Part shown: positions 11,095 through 22,164 of the stretch, one piece after another
Numbering within the stretch: the first letter of the stretch is position 1
Layout of the letters: the number at the start of each line of letters is the position of its first letter
From: Epiperipatus broadwayi
Lineage: Eukaryota > Onychophora > Udeonychophora > Euonychophora > Peripatidae
DNA length: 64,000 nucleotides
Direction: 5' to 3'
Assembly: GCA_028023455.1 (NCBI GenBank)
Contig: JAQFVV010000072.1
Span: 954,501 to 1,018,500, forward strand
Made by a program: the position numbers and the translations under genes
The notes under the pieces: generated by a model
Databases searched by the model: none
Seen by the model: only the letters and a program-made list of their open reading frames with translations
Told to the model about the DNA's origin: nothing

Positions 11095-11862
11095 TCATTC
11101 TGTTCTCTTTTCTAGCATATATACCTGGATCTTTTTCTTAACGAAACTTCCCAATTCTTCCTCCTTTCCTACTTTATTTTTGAGCATATCAACACTAGCA
11201 AAAAGAAAATTTTTATCTTCTACCCATTTTTCGAACATTTTAAATAAGATTGTTCTATAGATGGATTCTATTTCCGCTTTAAAATCATATTTCTTAATCT
11301 TTCTTTTACCTCTTTTCTTCTTTTCAAAACAAACAGTTATTGAAACCAATTTATTTCTAGTTTCCCTCGGAGACTCTTCTATCTGCTTTTCTGTTTTTAC
11401 CTTATAAGTTTCTTCTATTGCTTTATTTACATTCACTAAATTTTCCACCACACTTTCTATTTGTAACCCATCTGTGCTTATTTCTAACTTTATTTCCACC
11501 TTTTCTGGCCTAGTACAATCCTGTGCTACCTTAATTTCTATATCTTCTATGACCTCAACCTTTTCTACTTCCTGAGTTTCTACTACTTTTTCCATTATTT
11601 CTCCCCTCATCTCTCTCATTTCCATAATCATTTCTTTCTTTATAGCCTGCTGGCCCTGTTTAACTTCACTAACTTCTTTCTTCATTGCCTGTTGGACCTG
11701 CTTAATTTCTTCCTTTATTTCCACTTTAAACTCTGCCATCATTGCTTGCTGACTTTTCTTGAATTCACTCAGTTCTTCCTTCATCTCTACCATCATCTTC
11801 ATCAATTTCTTCATCATGATATGCATCTCTGACTCATCTTTTTTAACTACTCCCATTTTCAC
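11095..11862 (-). CDS. Gag-like coiled-coil ORF of the LTR element
   Basis: 255 codons, intact. Residues 1-100 are a heptad-like, charged coiled coil with repeated QQAM-KEE/EIKQVQQAM blocks (SQQAMMAEF, VQQAMKKEVSEVKQGQQAIKKE), a design seen at the N terminus of many metazoan Gypsy-type Gag proteins. Residues 100-160 are acidic and valine-rich. Residues 180-195 are strongly basic (KKKRGKRKIKK), a plausible RNA-binding or nuclear-localisation patch, and the last 60 residues look helical. No CCHC zinc knuckle and no Pol motif follows. The start was chosen as the first ATG after the leader. The role as Gag is inferred from position and composition only. Confidence 0.65.
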   Translation of the reverse strand: MKMGVVKKDESEMHIMMKKLMKMMVEMKEELSEFKKSQQAMMAEFKVEIKEEIKQVQQAMKKEVSEVKQGQQAIKKEMIMEMREMRGEIMEKVVETQEVEKVEVIEDIEIKVAQDCTRPEKVEIKLEISTDGLQIESVVENLVNVNKAIEETYKVKTEKQIEESPRETRNKLVSITVCFEKKKRGKRKIKKYDFKAEIESIYRTILFKMFEKWVEDKNFLFASVDMLKNKVGKEEELGSFVKKKIQVYMLEKRTE

Positions 11863-11936
11863 GCAAGACTAAATTCACTATACTAACTTCTTAAAAAACA
11901 AACTTAAAAATCTAAAAGCAAATAAAACGCTATTTA

Positions 11937-12165
11937 CTGTTTTCTATAAATTATTTCAAAACAAAGATGAACTATATTTAACTCTTCAAATACAATTAAC
12001 TTAGACAGACCTTTTAGAAAATACTCTTTTACAGTTGGTAAATTATTTCATATAAAAGAAAGACGAACTATATTTAACTCTTGAAATAAAATTACTCCGA
12101 TAGACTTTTCGAAAATACGCTTTTACAGTTTATAAATTATTTCATTAAAAAGAAAGACGAACCCC
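11937..12165. repeat. Tandem repeats in the retrotransposon leader, about 95 bp unit
   Basis: Two full units and a partial one share ACAGTTTATAAATTATTTCA, AAAGAAAGACGAACTATAT, TTAACTCTT and TTTTAGAAAATACTCTTTT. They lie between the primer-binding site and the ORF start, where packaging signals usually sit in LTR elements. A packaging role is inference. Confidence 0.65.
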
Positions 12166-12298
12166 ATTCTACCAAACTGCTCCAAAATACATGCAATAAT
12201 TATCAAAACCGAACCTCCACCTACTAGATCTTGCCTTTTACACCTGAAATCTTTCTCAATTGTCCAAACAAAATCTCACATGAGTTTGAAACCTCGAA

Positions 12299-12316
12299 GC
12301 CCCACATTGGGCGCCA
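12299..12316 (-). promoter_or_regulatory. Primer-binding site, tRNA-Lys(CTT) type
   Basis: On the minus strand the 18 nt TGGCGCCCAATGTGGGGC complement the 3' end of metazoan tRNA-Lys(CTT), including its CCA, with one mismatch at the T after CAA. The same class of site is used by several retroviruses and Gypsy-type elements. Only about 15 nt separate it from the repeated LTR sequence. It fixes the element's orientation as minus. Confidence 0.85.
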
Positions 12317-12331
12317 AAAATTATTATCCTA

Positions 12332-14475
12332 TATTCCAGATACTCAATCTATTCTGAAACAGAGGGCACCACCAAACCACTACATGTCTGGAAAATTTGT
12401 TTACTGTGATCAGAATAGATGATGATGATGGTTTGCACCAACTAGACTCAGGGAGAAACAAGAGATCTTAAATTGTTTAGACAATTGAGATAAAAGCACA
12501 AAGACAAATGTCAGCCAAATTAAGTTTAAACATATTTTATAAATTTTATTATGAGAAAATAAATTATTAAATATAAGTTTATGACACAAGAGATGGGAGT
12601 TAACTCAGGCATGTACCAGACATACTAAAGGCAAAGCTATGACAGACTGACTGATCTTCTAATAAACAAATGTAAAAGGGAGGAAGCAAATTTCATTCAG
12701 CAGAGGATTCACCTAAACATTGGTTTTCACTTTCAGATATTTAAACCATATGCCCCTGAAATAGATCAAAGAATCCAGCGCCGATGAGGTGTTCGAGATC
12801 TAAAAATTGGTCAGACCTTGAATGTCCTTATATCGGTATGAGCTGCACCTATTACTATGTTTAAAATAACGGTGATTGATCCACCTCAAGAACAACCGAC
12901 AAACATGACTGAAATGAAGAAACAATTAAAACTGGTGAATCCCAGCCAAACGATTGGTGAAAATTACTTTAAAATTAATAATTAAAGATCCCACTAAGGG
13001 ACAAGTAAATAATTAGAAAAACAGTTATGTCTGCCCAGCATTTAAAGAAAATAAACTTACAAACAAATTCTGAGTACACGCTCTGACAAATTTAAAGCAC
13101 ACCTAATAAATACAAAAAGAAATCTATCGGAAAGTGCACATGAGTACGAAATATCAAAAGTTTAAATACTCTAGCAGAACGAAAGTATTGCTCACCTGTA
13201 ATTTAAGAAAGGATAAATTTTATCTTCCTGCTGATGACTTATAAAATTACAAAGAAAAACACAATTCTAATTTCCGCCTTTAGAGATATTAGAAATGAAA
13301 TCTCCACCTGTGAAAATCAGACAATAAAGTCGTCAGCCAAAAGAGTTTTGGAGGTTTAGCAAGAGGGCAAACATAGAGTATAAAATTAATTATTGAATAC
13401 TAAATAATTACAGGTAAGTATAAAAAAATATATATACAAGACTGCTAAAGCATTTACAAAAGCGAGGCATAAAATATAAAACTCATTCATCACTCTCCAA
13501 TAAACAAAACTGAAAGCAAATTGGAAGCTTAAAACTAAGATTCCAAGACACACTATAAAATATTGGAAAACACAGCAAATATTAGATATGAGGCTATATT
13601 GATTTAAGAAGACATATTTATGATTAGATTGAGCAGAGATTTAATGAGAATTAATTTACCCTGGGAAGAATAAAAATGAAAATAGTTACCTTTCGGTAAA
13701 ACAAAGTTCACGTAGAGTGCAGACTTTTACTTAAGTTCATTTTCAGGTTCTTTAGGCAGCAAGGTAGATGTAGAGAGGTTCCGGCTTCTTTTAGGTGTTC
13801 AAGGCATTACTGAAACAAACTTGGAAGTCAGGGATCCGTCTTTTGTGGAGTTAGCAAGCCATTCTGGTGGTGGTAACAAGTATAGAATTTTTCATTTTGT
13901 TGTAGGCAAAGGTATTTAATCACAGCTGATGTCCTTTAAGAAATTAAATGTCCGCGCTGATATAAATTCTCACTTGATAAACAGCTTGTCTATCAATGAA
14001 CAATGAATTAACTGACACTCCAAATTTTCGGGACTATTTATACATTGCTCCATTTCCCGCAAAACACTTTCCTTGTTGTTCAATTTCTTCGCCTTAGGCA
14101 GGGCAAATATTAATCTCCCGCTCAATCTATCTAGGAATTCTACCCAGGGATTATTGAAATGAAAACAACTACATAAAAATCAAATCTCCACTCTTTAAAA
14201 TAAAAGCCACAGGAATGCAATTAGCTAGCCAGCTTGTTTTTAAATCAAATGGATTTAAAAACAGGCGGTATATGAAAACTATTTTAAAATAAATCGATAA
14301 ACATTTTTAAAAAAATCCGTTTTACATATAAACGCGTGTGTACTTCGATACACACATTCTTTTTAAATAATACTGCAAATTTAAACTCTACATTTAATGA
14401 AAATTAAAAGCTTAATAAATTTCTTTTTTTTTTGTTTAGTAACAACACCATTGAACTGGATTTCAATCAGGTTCA
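12332..14475 (-). repeat. 5' LTR of the 5.9 kb retrotransposon
   Basis: Partner of 8591-10738, with the same internal order of landmarks: GACTAGACTCAGGGAG-like block, GACACAAGAGATGGG, CCAGCGCCGATGAG, GCACCTATTACTA, CAAGGTAGATGTAGAGAGG and ACGCGTGTGTACTTCG. Being next to the primer-binding site, this copy would hold the promoter. I cannot identify a TATA box among many AT-rich candidates. Confidence 0.85.
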
Positions 14476-14545
14476 ATATATTAATGAATGATGATCATAA
14501 TTCATAAATATCCTAAGTGGGGGTAACAATATTATCAGTTACTTT

Positions 14546-14651
14546 TTTTTCTTTTATATGTCATAGCATTGGCCGGGAGGTGAACCCACAACCATCTGCA
14601 ATCAATTTCTTGCTTGCAAGGTGGCTGCGATGATCTCTCAGCTAACAACTT
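14546..14651 (-). mobile_element. tRNA-derived SINE
   Basis: Minus-strand head GTTGTTAGCTGAGAGATCATCG-like with a B-box-like GGGTTCACCTCCCGGCC, then AATGCTATGACATATAAAAG and an A-rich tail. It is the same family as 6529-6644. A short TTACTTT duplication (14539-14545 and 14652-14658) is plausible but weak. It lies 70 bp outside the LTR element. Confidence 0.8.
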
Positions 14652-14939
14652 TTACTTTGCAATAAAAAAAATAATTCGAAGAATAAATTATACAAGAACT
14701 CTATGAGACATAAACATCTTATATTTATATTTAAAAGTTTTTATGAGTTAGATTAATAATTATCTGTGAATTCTGAATTTAACAACCATGCATAGATAGT
14801 GAATGTTCCTTATTCAAAGTTAAAATCTATAGAAAGTAATGATTGAGTTAGAGTTTATTAAACTAGTTTACATTTTTTTATGCGTGTCATATTAATGTTA
14901 TTACTTATAATTTTGAACATTTTATTAAAAATGATCTAA

Positions 14940-16260
14940 TATGAACTTATATACTGTCAAGAGCAAAGTTTAAAAAAATGGGGGGAAAAATATAATCAAG
15001 AAAAAGATAGCAGTAAATTGAAGAAATATAGAGAATAGAGATGACTTCAGTGCAAATCTTCAAAACAATTAGAAGATGCTCAAAAACTGAAAGAAAGTAA
15101 TCAACAAGAGATGAAGATAAGAGAGCAAATGAAAGTAAAATGCCACTAAGAAAAATGGAAGTCATTGAAAAAAGAAAACACAGGGAAAATGATAATAAAA
15201 CAAGATAAGAAAATCAAATGCTGCTAATAAAAATAGAAAAAAAGAGGTCAGCAAAGTCACACATTATTTACAGAAATGAAAGAAAGTAATCAGCAAAGAG
15301 AAGAAATGCTGCTTAAGAGAATGAAAGAAAGTAAAAATCAGCTAAGAGATAAAATGCTGTTAAGAAAAATAGAAGATTACAATCAAAAGATATAAATTAA
15401 AATGAAGGAAATCAATCAGAAAAAAGTAATAGATAATAAAATAATAAACCAGAGCATTCAGGAAGCTATCCAGAATATTATCCAAACAATGGAAGAATAT
15501 AACAAAGAGCAATACAAAATATTAGAAAAAAATATTCAAAAAATGTGGATGAAAATGGAAAAGAATAGGAAGGAACAGAATAAGAAAACATGTTATACAT
15601 CATGCACAGAATGTAATGCAAGAGGAAACTAAAATAATAAATCAGATTATAGATCAAAAGGTAAATGGATCAAAACAATTGGAGAACAATATAGAAAATG
15701 AACAAAAGTATTTGGAAATAATTAACAAACAAATGAAGAATGGAAGAAATGGTGAGGACAATCAGAAAGATAAAAAAATAATGGGAAATTTTCAGGATCA
15801 AGTATTATGAGATGTAAAGAATAAATGCCAGAAAGATCTACAATCAGTTTTTTAAAACTAGATATTACAATTGAAAATATTGACTGCTGGTTTTCTGTTA
15901 AATGGTCAAGTAATAAAAGTTAAGTATAATCCATCACATAGGATAAATCAAGTGATTGTAAGTGATGACAAAAGGTATTAAGCAGATGATAGGAGTGATG
16001 AGATAACAAACTCAAAGAGACTTGGAAAAACCAGATTTTGGTTCTTCCAATTTTCAAAATAAAGAATTGTAAAAAATGAAAGAAAAAAGCCAATACGTTG
16101 AAAAAAATAATAGACATAATCCATGGGAGGAAGTATGGATAAAAAGATGAAAAGTACTTTGAGAAGACTAACAATGGGACTATTCTGGACAAGACTTTGT
16201 CACACAGCCAACTCAAGTGAAACATTTCAGGCATGTTGAAATCAATCACCAATTATAACA
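14940..16260 (+). pseudogene. Degenerate coiled-coil, Gag-like retroelement fossil
   Basis: The plus strand is purine-rich and gives broken, highly charged coiled-coil translations: MKESNQQREEMLLKRMKESK near 15280, KMKEINQKKVIDNKIINQS and EAIQNIIQTMEEYNKEQYKI (15402-15632), and a shifted continuation (15616-15810). The heptad-like repeat MKESNQQREEMLL recurs with a 36 bp rhythm between about 15070 and 15370. Stops and frameshifts occur throughout. The style resembles the coiled-coil N terminus of metazoan Gypsy Gag and the ORF at 11095-11862, but no sequence identity is claimed. I see no Pol. Confidence 0.5.
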
Positions 16261-16989
16261 CGGGTAATAGGGTGACCATTAAAATGTAAATTTAAAGTAA
16301 GAAATAAGATGTTCACTTCAATTTTAGTGTCTCATCATTTTAAGAAAGGGGTATTGTAATATTGTGAACAGTGACCAACTCTGACCATGTCAGATATTAA
16401 AGGCTTTTTAAATTAAAATAAAGTTAGAATGAGGAAATGATAAGATTTAATGTTCTCATATCCTTTTATAATATCTAGTAGTAACTTATTTAAGTTTTAC
16501 ATTCATTAAATGATAATATCAGAATTGCCAAACATTTAAAAATAATAATAATGTGAATATTTATAGTTTGATACAAATAGTTGTAAAAAAGTGAGAATAA
16601 TATAAATAAATACTTTTTTTTTATTCTTTCTCTTCAGTAATTTTATCTATTAGTTTTAATTTTGAAAAAATAAATTTTCTTTTCAGTGAGTTGTTGATAA
16701 GTTTGAATTTTAACTTTTAAAAGATAAAATTTTGTTTATCAAAGTTTTAAAAGACAAGATTAAGATTTTAAAATTTTTGTTAAAAAGTTTTGTTTTTATT
16801 AGATAAAGTTTTTTCTTTTCTCCTAATCTCAAAAATAAAAAGCAATGTTGCTCATATCAAAGGATAATTGAAAGATTATATTGTGTTTGTATAAAAAATA
16901 ACTAGAGAACCTTTTTAGGATTGGAAATTTTTTAATTTTAAAAATAAGGAAAATAACCAGATAAGATGTGAATGATGGATAGAGGATTA
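16261..16989. other. No gene seen
   Basis: AT-rich; may include the 3' remains of the preceding retroelement. Nothing else is supported. Confidence 0.35.
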
Positions 16990-17350
16990 TTCTATAAATT
17001 AAATAGAAAGCAGGTTAGAGCAATAGACCTGAATGTATTGTGAGGAAGTCATTATTGATTCAGCTGCTAAAAACAGTAGCAGCATTTCAGCTGAGAAGAG
17101 CAGAGTGAGAAATAATTTTGCAAGTCAGAAGGCAGGCTTATCTCACTGCTAGTTTAGAAAAAATGGTTTATGAAAAGGGCTTGAAGAAAACCATGTGTTA
17201 AACTTTAGCTTGAAGCTAAGCATTATCAAACCTCACCATATAGCCTGTTAATTAAAGAAAATGTAGACTAGCCCTGAAGTAATATGCAACAAGTTTTGTT
17301 TCAATCTAAAAGCATGACTGTCTCATTTTGTGTTACCCAACTGCAAGTTA
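16990..17350 (+). repeat. Dispersed repeat R1, copy A
   Basis: About 350 bp aligns with 23745-24130 in the same orientation. Shared blocks include GTTAGAGCAATAGA/GTTAGAGTAATAAA, TCACTGCTAGTTTA/TTACTGCTAGTTTA, AGCTTGAAGCTA, AGTAATATGCAACAA and GCAAGTTATTA. Divergence is moderate, with small indels. No ORF is conserved between copies, so this is a non-coding interspersed repeat or an old segmental duplication. Confidence 0.75.
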
Positions 17351-18429
17351 TTATATTGAAAAAATGATAGATTCATCCTATGTGATGCTTAAAAATATTC
17401 TATTGTAAAAGAAAATAAATTTAATTATATATTGTACTGCTTATCAACAGCATTATACATCTGTAATTTTTATTAAAATCTTAAGAAAAAAAAATTGTAA
17501 GTAGCTTAAAGATTTTTTTTCAAACAAAAATTTAAAAAATAAAAATACTGTGTCATATTTTTCTTTTAGAATAAAATTTCTTAGCAGGAAGAGGGAGAAA
17601 TGTATAATAGAATTTAAAAAATGTTAAAACTGTTTTTCTCTCTCTCTCTTTGTAAAGAAAGAAAATGTTTGTAAAAACCTTGAAAAATGTAATTAATTAG
17701 TTTATAAGAGTACTGATTAATTTATATTAAAAAACCCTAAACTGTCTTATCAAGATCTTTTAGATGAATCTGAATGGATTAAGGAAAATATAAAATCAAT
17801 TAATTAAAGAAATGTAAAATTAATTAAGACATTTCAAGTTAAGATCAAAATTAAAATAATGATAAATTAAAACAATAGGAGAGAAAAAGGTATATATAAT
17901 CACTCTTCCTATTGTTCTTTATTCTGGTTTGTGATATACAGTCTGGTCTGCATTTTGTGATCAAGAAATTCCTCATCAATTTGTTATTAGTCCTGAGTTT
18001 GATTTTCTAAAAATTGCAGAATATTTGGAAATTGTAAATACAGTAGTAAGCCAATCATTTCTGCTGCTGTCAACAATAATGGAGGCTGCATAAGCCATAG
18101 AAGTGTCTGACAGGGCTTCATGCCCTAAGCTCTCAACTATCCCTGAATCAGGACCTGGAATCAATGCCCAGGTTATGAAGTAAAAGCTGCGGTTGTTTTC
18201 TATTCCCTGGTGTTAGCCATTTGATGGCATTGATGCTAATCAAAAACACACACACATTACAATTTCAGGTTGGGTGTGTGATTCTATCTATATAAATATC
18301 GGCTTTTTTAGTTTTGTAATAGGAAATCAGAGGAACTAATAGTAAATAATATTATTATTTAAAAAAAAAAACAAAATTTAGACATTCACATTAAATTTAA
18401 AAATGAATACAGAATAATTGACATTTTTT

Positions 18430-19520
18430 TGGACAGTAATTAATCATAAAATGGATTGTTTTTGTGTATCTGTCAATAGTTATGGGATTTTTTTAAATCG
18501 AAAATAAGACACAATTATACTTTTTTTTTTCAATTTACACAAAATTGCTACATTCACGCTAAATTTACAAATAATACCCAAATAATTTGCTCTTTTTTTG
18601 TTTTTGGACAGTAATTAATCAGAAAGTTGTTTTTTTTGTTAGTGTGTATATATAAAAAGTACCGTTCTTGAAATACTACATTTCAAAATGATACCGGACT
18701 ATGTTGCATTTTTTTGGACAGTAATGAATCAGAAAGTGGATTCTTTTTATTAGGGTATAGATTTTATCAAAAGCAATAATATTATTGAAATACTAAATTT
18801 AAAAATGATACCCACGAATAATTTTTTTTTGGGTATTGACAGTAATTAATCAGAAAGTGGATTTTCTTTTCTTTGTGTGTATATATAAAAAGTTCCAATC
18901 TTTTTCTCAATTGAAAATATGACGCAATTCTACATTATTCAATTTATCCACAACATTGAAAAAATTCACACTACAATTTTAAAATGATACCAACTAATTG
19001 CTTTCTTTTTTGGGGTGGGAGGGGACAGTAATTAATCAGAAAGTGGGTTCTTTTTGTTAGCGTGTACATCTAAAAAGGTCCGTCATTGAAAGACTCAATT
19101 GAAAAATGATACCCGACTAATTTGCTTTCTTTCTTTTTTTTTTGGACAGTAATGAATCAGAAAGTGGGTTCTTTTTATTAGTGTGTCTATATAAAAAGGT
19201 ACCATTATTTAAATACTAAATTTAAAAATGATATCCAACTAATTTGCATTTCTTTTGGACATTAATTAATCAGAAAGTGGGATTTTTTTGTAAATCTTGT
19301 GTATATATAAAAAGTACCACAATTCAAATACTACATTTAAAAATCTAACCCTGACAAATTTGCTTTGTTTTTTTTTTTTGAACAGTAATTAATCAGAAAC
19401 TGGGTTGTTTTTGTTAATAGGTAGATATAGAAATTAATCTTATTTTTAAATAATAAATGTAAAAAAATAATACCTGACTAATTTTCTTTTTTGGACAAGT
19501 AATTACTAATAATCAGACAT
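18430..19520 (+). repeat. Minisatellite, about 105-190 bp unit, nine copies
   Basis: The motif GGACAGTAATTAATCAGAAA or a close variant recurs near 18432, 18606, 18714, 18836, 19023, 19144, 19256, 19379 and 19492. Each is followed by a GTGTATATATAAAAAGTACC-like block, AAATACTAAATTTAAAAATG and GATACCCGACTAATTTGC. Most spacings are 107-125 bp; two are longer because of T-runs or an inserted poly-purine. Units are well diverged, so the array is old. Confidence 0.85.
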
Positions 19521-19900
19521 TGGGTTGTTTTTGTTTGTGTTTATATATATATCAAAAGTAATTTGTCAAGGACAAATTCTCGTGAAAATGTTATTTGCGT
19601 GAACCTCAAAATTTTTGCTGTTCCACATCCTTAAAAGCAATTTTTGAGGGTTACTCATTTGTAATGAAACCTTCAGAACATTGTTAATAAAGTTACAACA
19701 TAACAGTAGGTTAGAGCACTTAAAAAATACCTTTGTAATAAAATTTTAAATAATTATGACAGGCACACACTCTCACACCAAGTTATAGAGAAAATAGACA
19801 TGCTAGCATTATGGTAAAGTTAATAACACAACCAACTAAGGCAGCCAATAAAGGCATTTGTCTGTGCTTTTAGCACAGAAAAAAGCTAGACAGGCAGGGA

Positions 19901-20020
19901 CTCTTTCTGTGTTTTATCGTGGAAAGAAACCTCTTAGATTGGGTGAGGCTGCTGTGAGCACTCTTTCTGTGTTTTATCATAGAAAGAAGCCTCTTAGGTT
20001 GGGTGTAGGCCACTGAAAAA
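19901..20020 (+). repeat. Two-copy tandem duplication, 60 bp unit
   Basis: CTCTTTCTGTGTTTTATC starts at 19901 and again at 19961; the rest (GAAAGAAACCTCTTAGATTG, GGGTG) also repeats with a few differences. Non-coding. Confidence 0.8.
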
Positions 20021-20098
20021 GTATATTTCTAGGAATTGAACTAGAAATAGTGCCGTCATGTGGCTAACACCAGGGAATAGAGAACAACCAAAGCTGCC

Positions 20099-20924
20099 AC
20101 ATATCCTATTTCTCTCTCATTATTAAACATAAACCCAGAATGAAAGCCATAAAGTTATCAATGGAGGAACAAAAGGCCAACTGATTGGAAAGCAAAACTA
20201 TTGGACAATATGCACATAATAAAACCTGGGTAAATATACTTTTAAATAGCTATGTACACACTTAATTTTAAATGAAATAAACTTTAATTAACAGACTATT
20301 ATAACTATAGCCTAAAGTAATCATTTAAAATTTTATGTAAACATTTGTTATTTTATATTGTATTAAATATATGTGTACATAAATAATTAAATATTAATGT
20401 TTGCCTTAATTGTTATTTGGTCTATTTTCTCTTTCTCTCATCACTGTGCCACCAGTATAATTAATATAGAGTTATATGTTAAATAAATATGCTAGACCCT
20501 GAGACAGAGTGTGAAATAGTCATGAGATATTTCAAATGCTGGATTGTGATTCTATCATTCAAAGCTTACTGATTACATAACTTATGATTGGCTGGTGCCT
20601 GAGGTTGATCCTCAAAACAAATAAAATGCTTTGGATGGCAGAAGTTTGAATCTAGCAGCTGAAGTGGGCCACGGTCTGAAAATGTGATCGGGTGTTTTGC
20701 ATAGCTGTCTGGTCATGGGTATCATTGATGGCTCTGCTATCAATGGTATTCTCCCCTCTGCTTGAAGGGCCAGTCTGTTCATGTAATATTAAAAATATAA
20801 AATTATTTTAAATAAGGCAGAAACCCAATTAAACAATTTCTATTAAACAGACTCAGTTCAATATTAATCTGAAAATATATATTCATGGATAAGCTTATAT
20901 AAAAACACAACATGAAAAAATGAA
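20099..20924. other. Unassigned, partly complex sequence
   Basis: No gene. The portion 20570-20790 is less AT-rich (GGCTGGTGCCTGAGGTTGAT, GGGCCAGTCTGTTCATG) and has a B-box-like GTTTGAATCT, so it may be an unrecognised short interspersed element. Confidence 0.35.
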
Positions 20925-21075
20925 ATTACAATTATAAAAGAACTCAAAAGAAAAAAAATTGTTAGTCTAACATATTGTAATGTGCACATCTACATGAACA
21001 TTTATAGATAATTTTTAAAATAAGTAATAATTGGTAATATTGAATAATTTTATTATTACTATTTTAATTACTGAA
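20925..21075 (+). repeat. Dispersed repeat R1, second block, copy A
   Basis: Aligns with 24185-24340: GAAATTACAA, AACTCAAAAGAAA, AATGTGCACATCTA and TAATTTTTAAAATAAGTAAT then TTGGTAATATTGAATAAT occur in the same order. In copy B this block follows the first R1 block after only about 50 bp; here 3.6 kb separates them, so the 18-20 kb material was inserted or lost after duplication. Confidence 0.7.
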
Positions 21076-22164
21076 AACATATTTTTTTCTCTTGATCTTA
21101 TTTTCCCACCAAAATTGCATTTGTATATGACTTTTTCATTTTTATATGAAAAGGAAAATAATTTGATCAGGATTTGGTTATGTGAGATGTGATTGATGAA
21201 TGCAGGATTGTTCCAAAAATAGTATAGTGTAATGGTATACATATGTCATTACATTATTTTAAAATTAAAATAAAAAAGAGAAATAAATCCCAAATAAAAT
21301 TGATTTATTAAAAACTAAAAGAAAATTAAGAGTTATGTTTAACATATATATCACACAGGTGGAAAACTTTAAAAAAAGTATTTAAAAGTACTTTTTTTGT
21401 AAAAAAAATAAAGATCTAAAGATAGATTAATATTTTTGTTTTAAGTTATATAAAAAAAATAGAAATAAATATCAATAAATTTCTATTTTAAGAATCATGC
21501 TTAATCTTCATAAATGAAAATGGTTGTTTTATTAATTAAATGTAAAGCAAACAAGCCCTTGGGGAACTTAAATAATAAAGGTCAGATAAGAAAATGAAAT
21601 TAAAGATTGACCAATGGAAGTAGCAAGCCATGCATAGGCCAGAATGGAAAACATCTGGACTTTAGGATCAGCGATGACATGTTCAATGAATCTGTAAAAA
21701 TGCTGATAAGAGGCTATAAAAAGAGAAAGAGAAAATTATTGAATTCATGAAAATGTTTGTTGTAAAAATATAACCATTAATCTTCTATGAACTGTAGCTG
21801 TATTGCATAGTCCATGATGTAGGAGTCCTTCAATAGATTTAATTTTCTGCATCAGCTGAGGTCTCCCTATGACAGTTCCTGACCCAAGTATTGGAAAGCA
21901 GTGGTTTCATCTCCAGAGAACAATCTACACAAAATGTGAGATTTAGGGTGTACTTCCTGAAACCTGCCGCAATAAGAATTCATAAATATTTACTCTGGGA
22001 AGTATAAACTTTTATTAATATGAACTTTTAGATCAATCTTTTAAACAAACTTTCAATTAGTAACTTAAAGTATGAATTCTTATCTGAATAAAAGAATTCT
22101 AAATCAATTATTATTTTTTTTATGTATTAAGTTTGCAAATTAATAATTTCCATTTGTTGTTTTT
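21076..22164. other. No gene seen
   Basis: AT-rich. The stretch 21780-21965 is somewhat less AT-rich and might be retroelement debris on the minus strand, but I cannot match it to a family. Confidence 0.35.

Larger units (their letters stand above)
8591..14475 (-). mobile_element. Non-autonomous LTR retrotransposon with very long LTRs
   Basis: Two direct repeats of about 2.14 kb (8591-10738 and 12332-14475) enclose a 1.59 kb internal region. On the minus strand the order is 5' LTR (right), primer-binding site for tRNA-Lys(CTT), a leader of about 430 nt with internal repeats, one coiled-coil ORF, a short 3' region and the 3' LTR (left). By eye the LTRs differ at about 45-50 positions, mostly transitions, or roughly 2%, so insertion was fairly recent. 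Protease, reverse transcriptase, RNase H and integrase are all absent, so movement would need a helper. Candidate flanking duplication: ATATATTA at 8583-8590 and 14476-14483; the left LTR boundary is uncertain by about 15 bp. Confidence 0.85.
18186..20098. mobile_element. 1.9 kb element bounded by about 45 bp inverted repeats
   Basis: GGTTGTTTTCTATTCCCTGG-TGTTAGCCA (18186-18230) is mirrored by TGGCTAACA-CCAGGGAATAGAGAACAACC (20051-20098), ending in GCTGC/GGCAGC. The inner space holds a minisatellite (18430-19520) and a 60 bp duplication (19901-20020). No transposase ORF. It could be a non-autonomous DNA transposon, or two inverted copies of a small repeat around a satellite. I cannot define a target-site duplication. 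Confidence 0.5.

Noticed and set aside
12231-12422. 63-codon ORF spanning the primer-binding site (and 8476-8718 in the other LTR)
   Set aside because: It runs across the leader, primer-binding site and LTR edge on the strand opposite to the element; not a gene.
14947-16252. Minus-strand hydrophobic ORFs (14947-15165, 15920-16252)
   Set aside because: They mirror the purine-rich coiled-coil remnant on the plus strand; long runs of Leu/Phe/Ser are what such antisense gives.
17976-18164. 62-codon minus-strand ORF
   Set aside because: Complex-looking peptide, but no match to any family, no splice context, and it sits beside a repeat-rich block.
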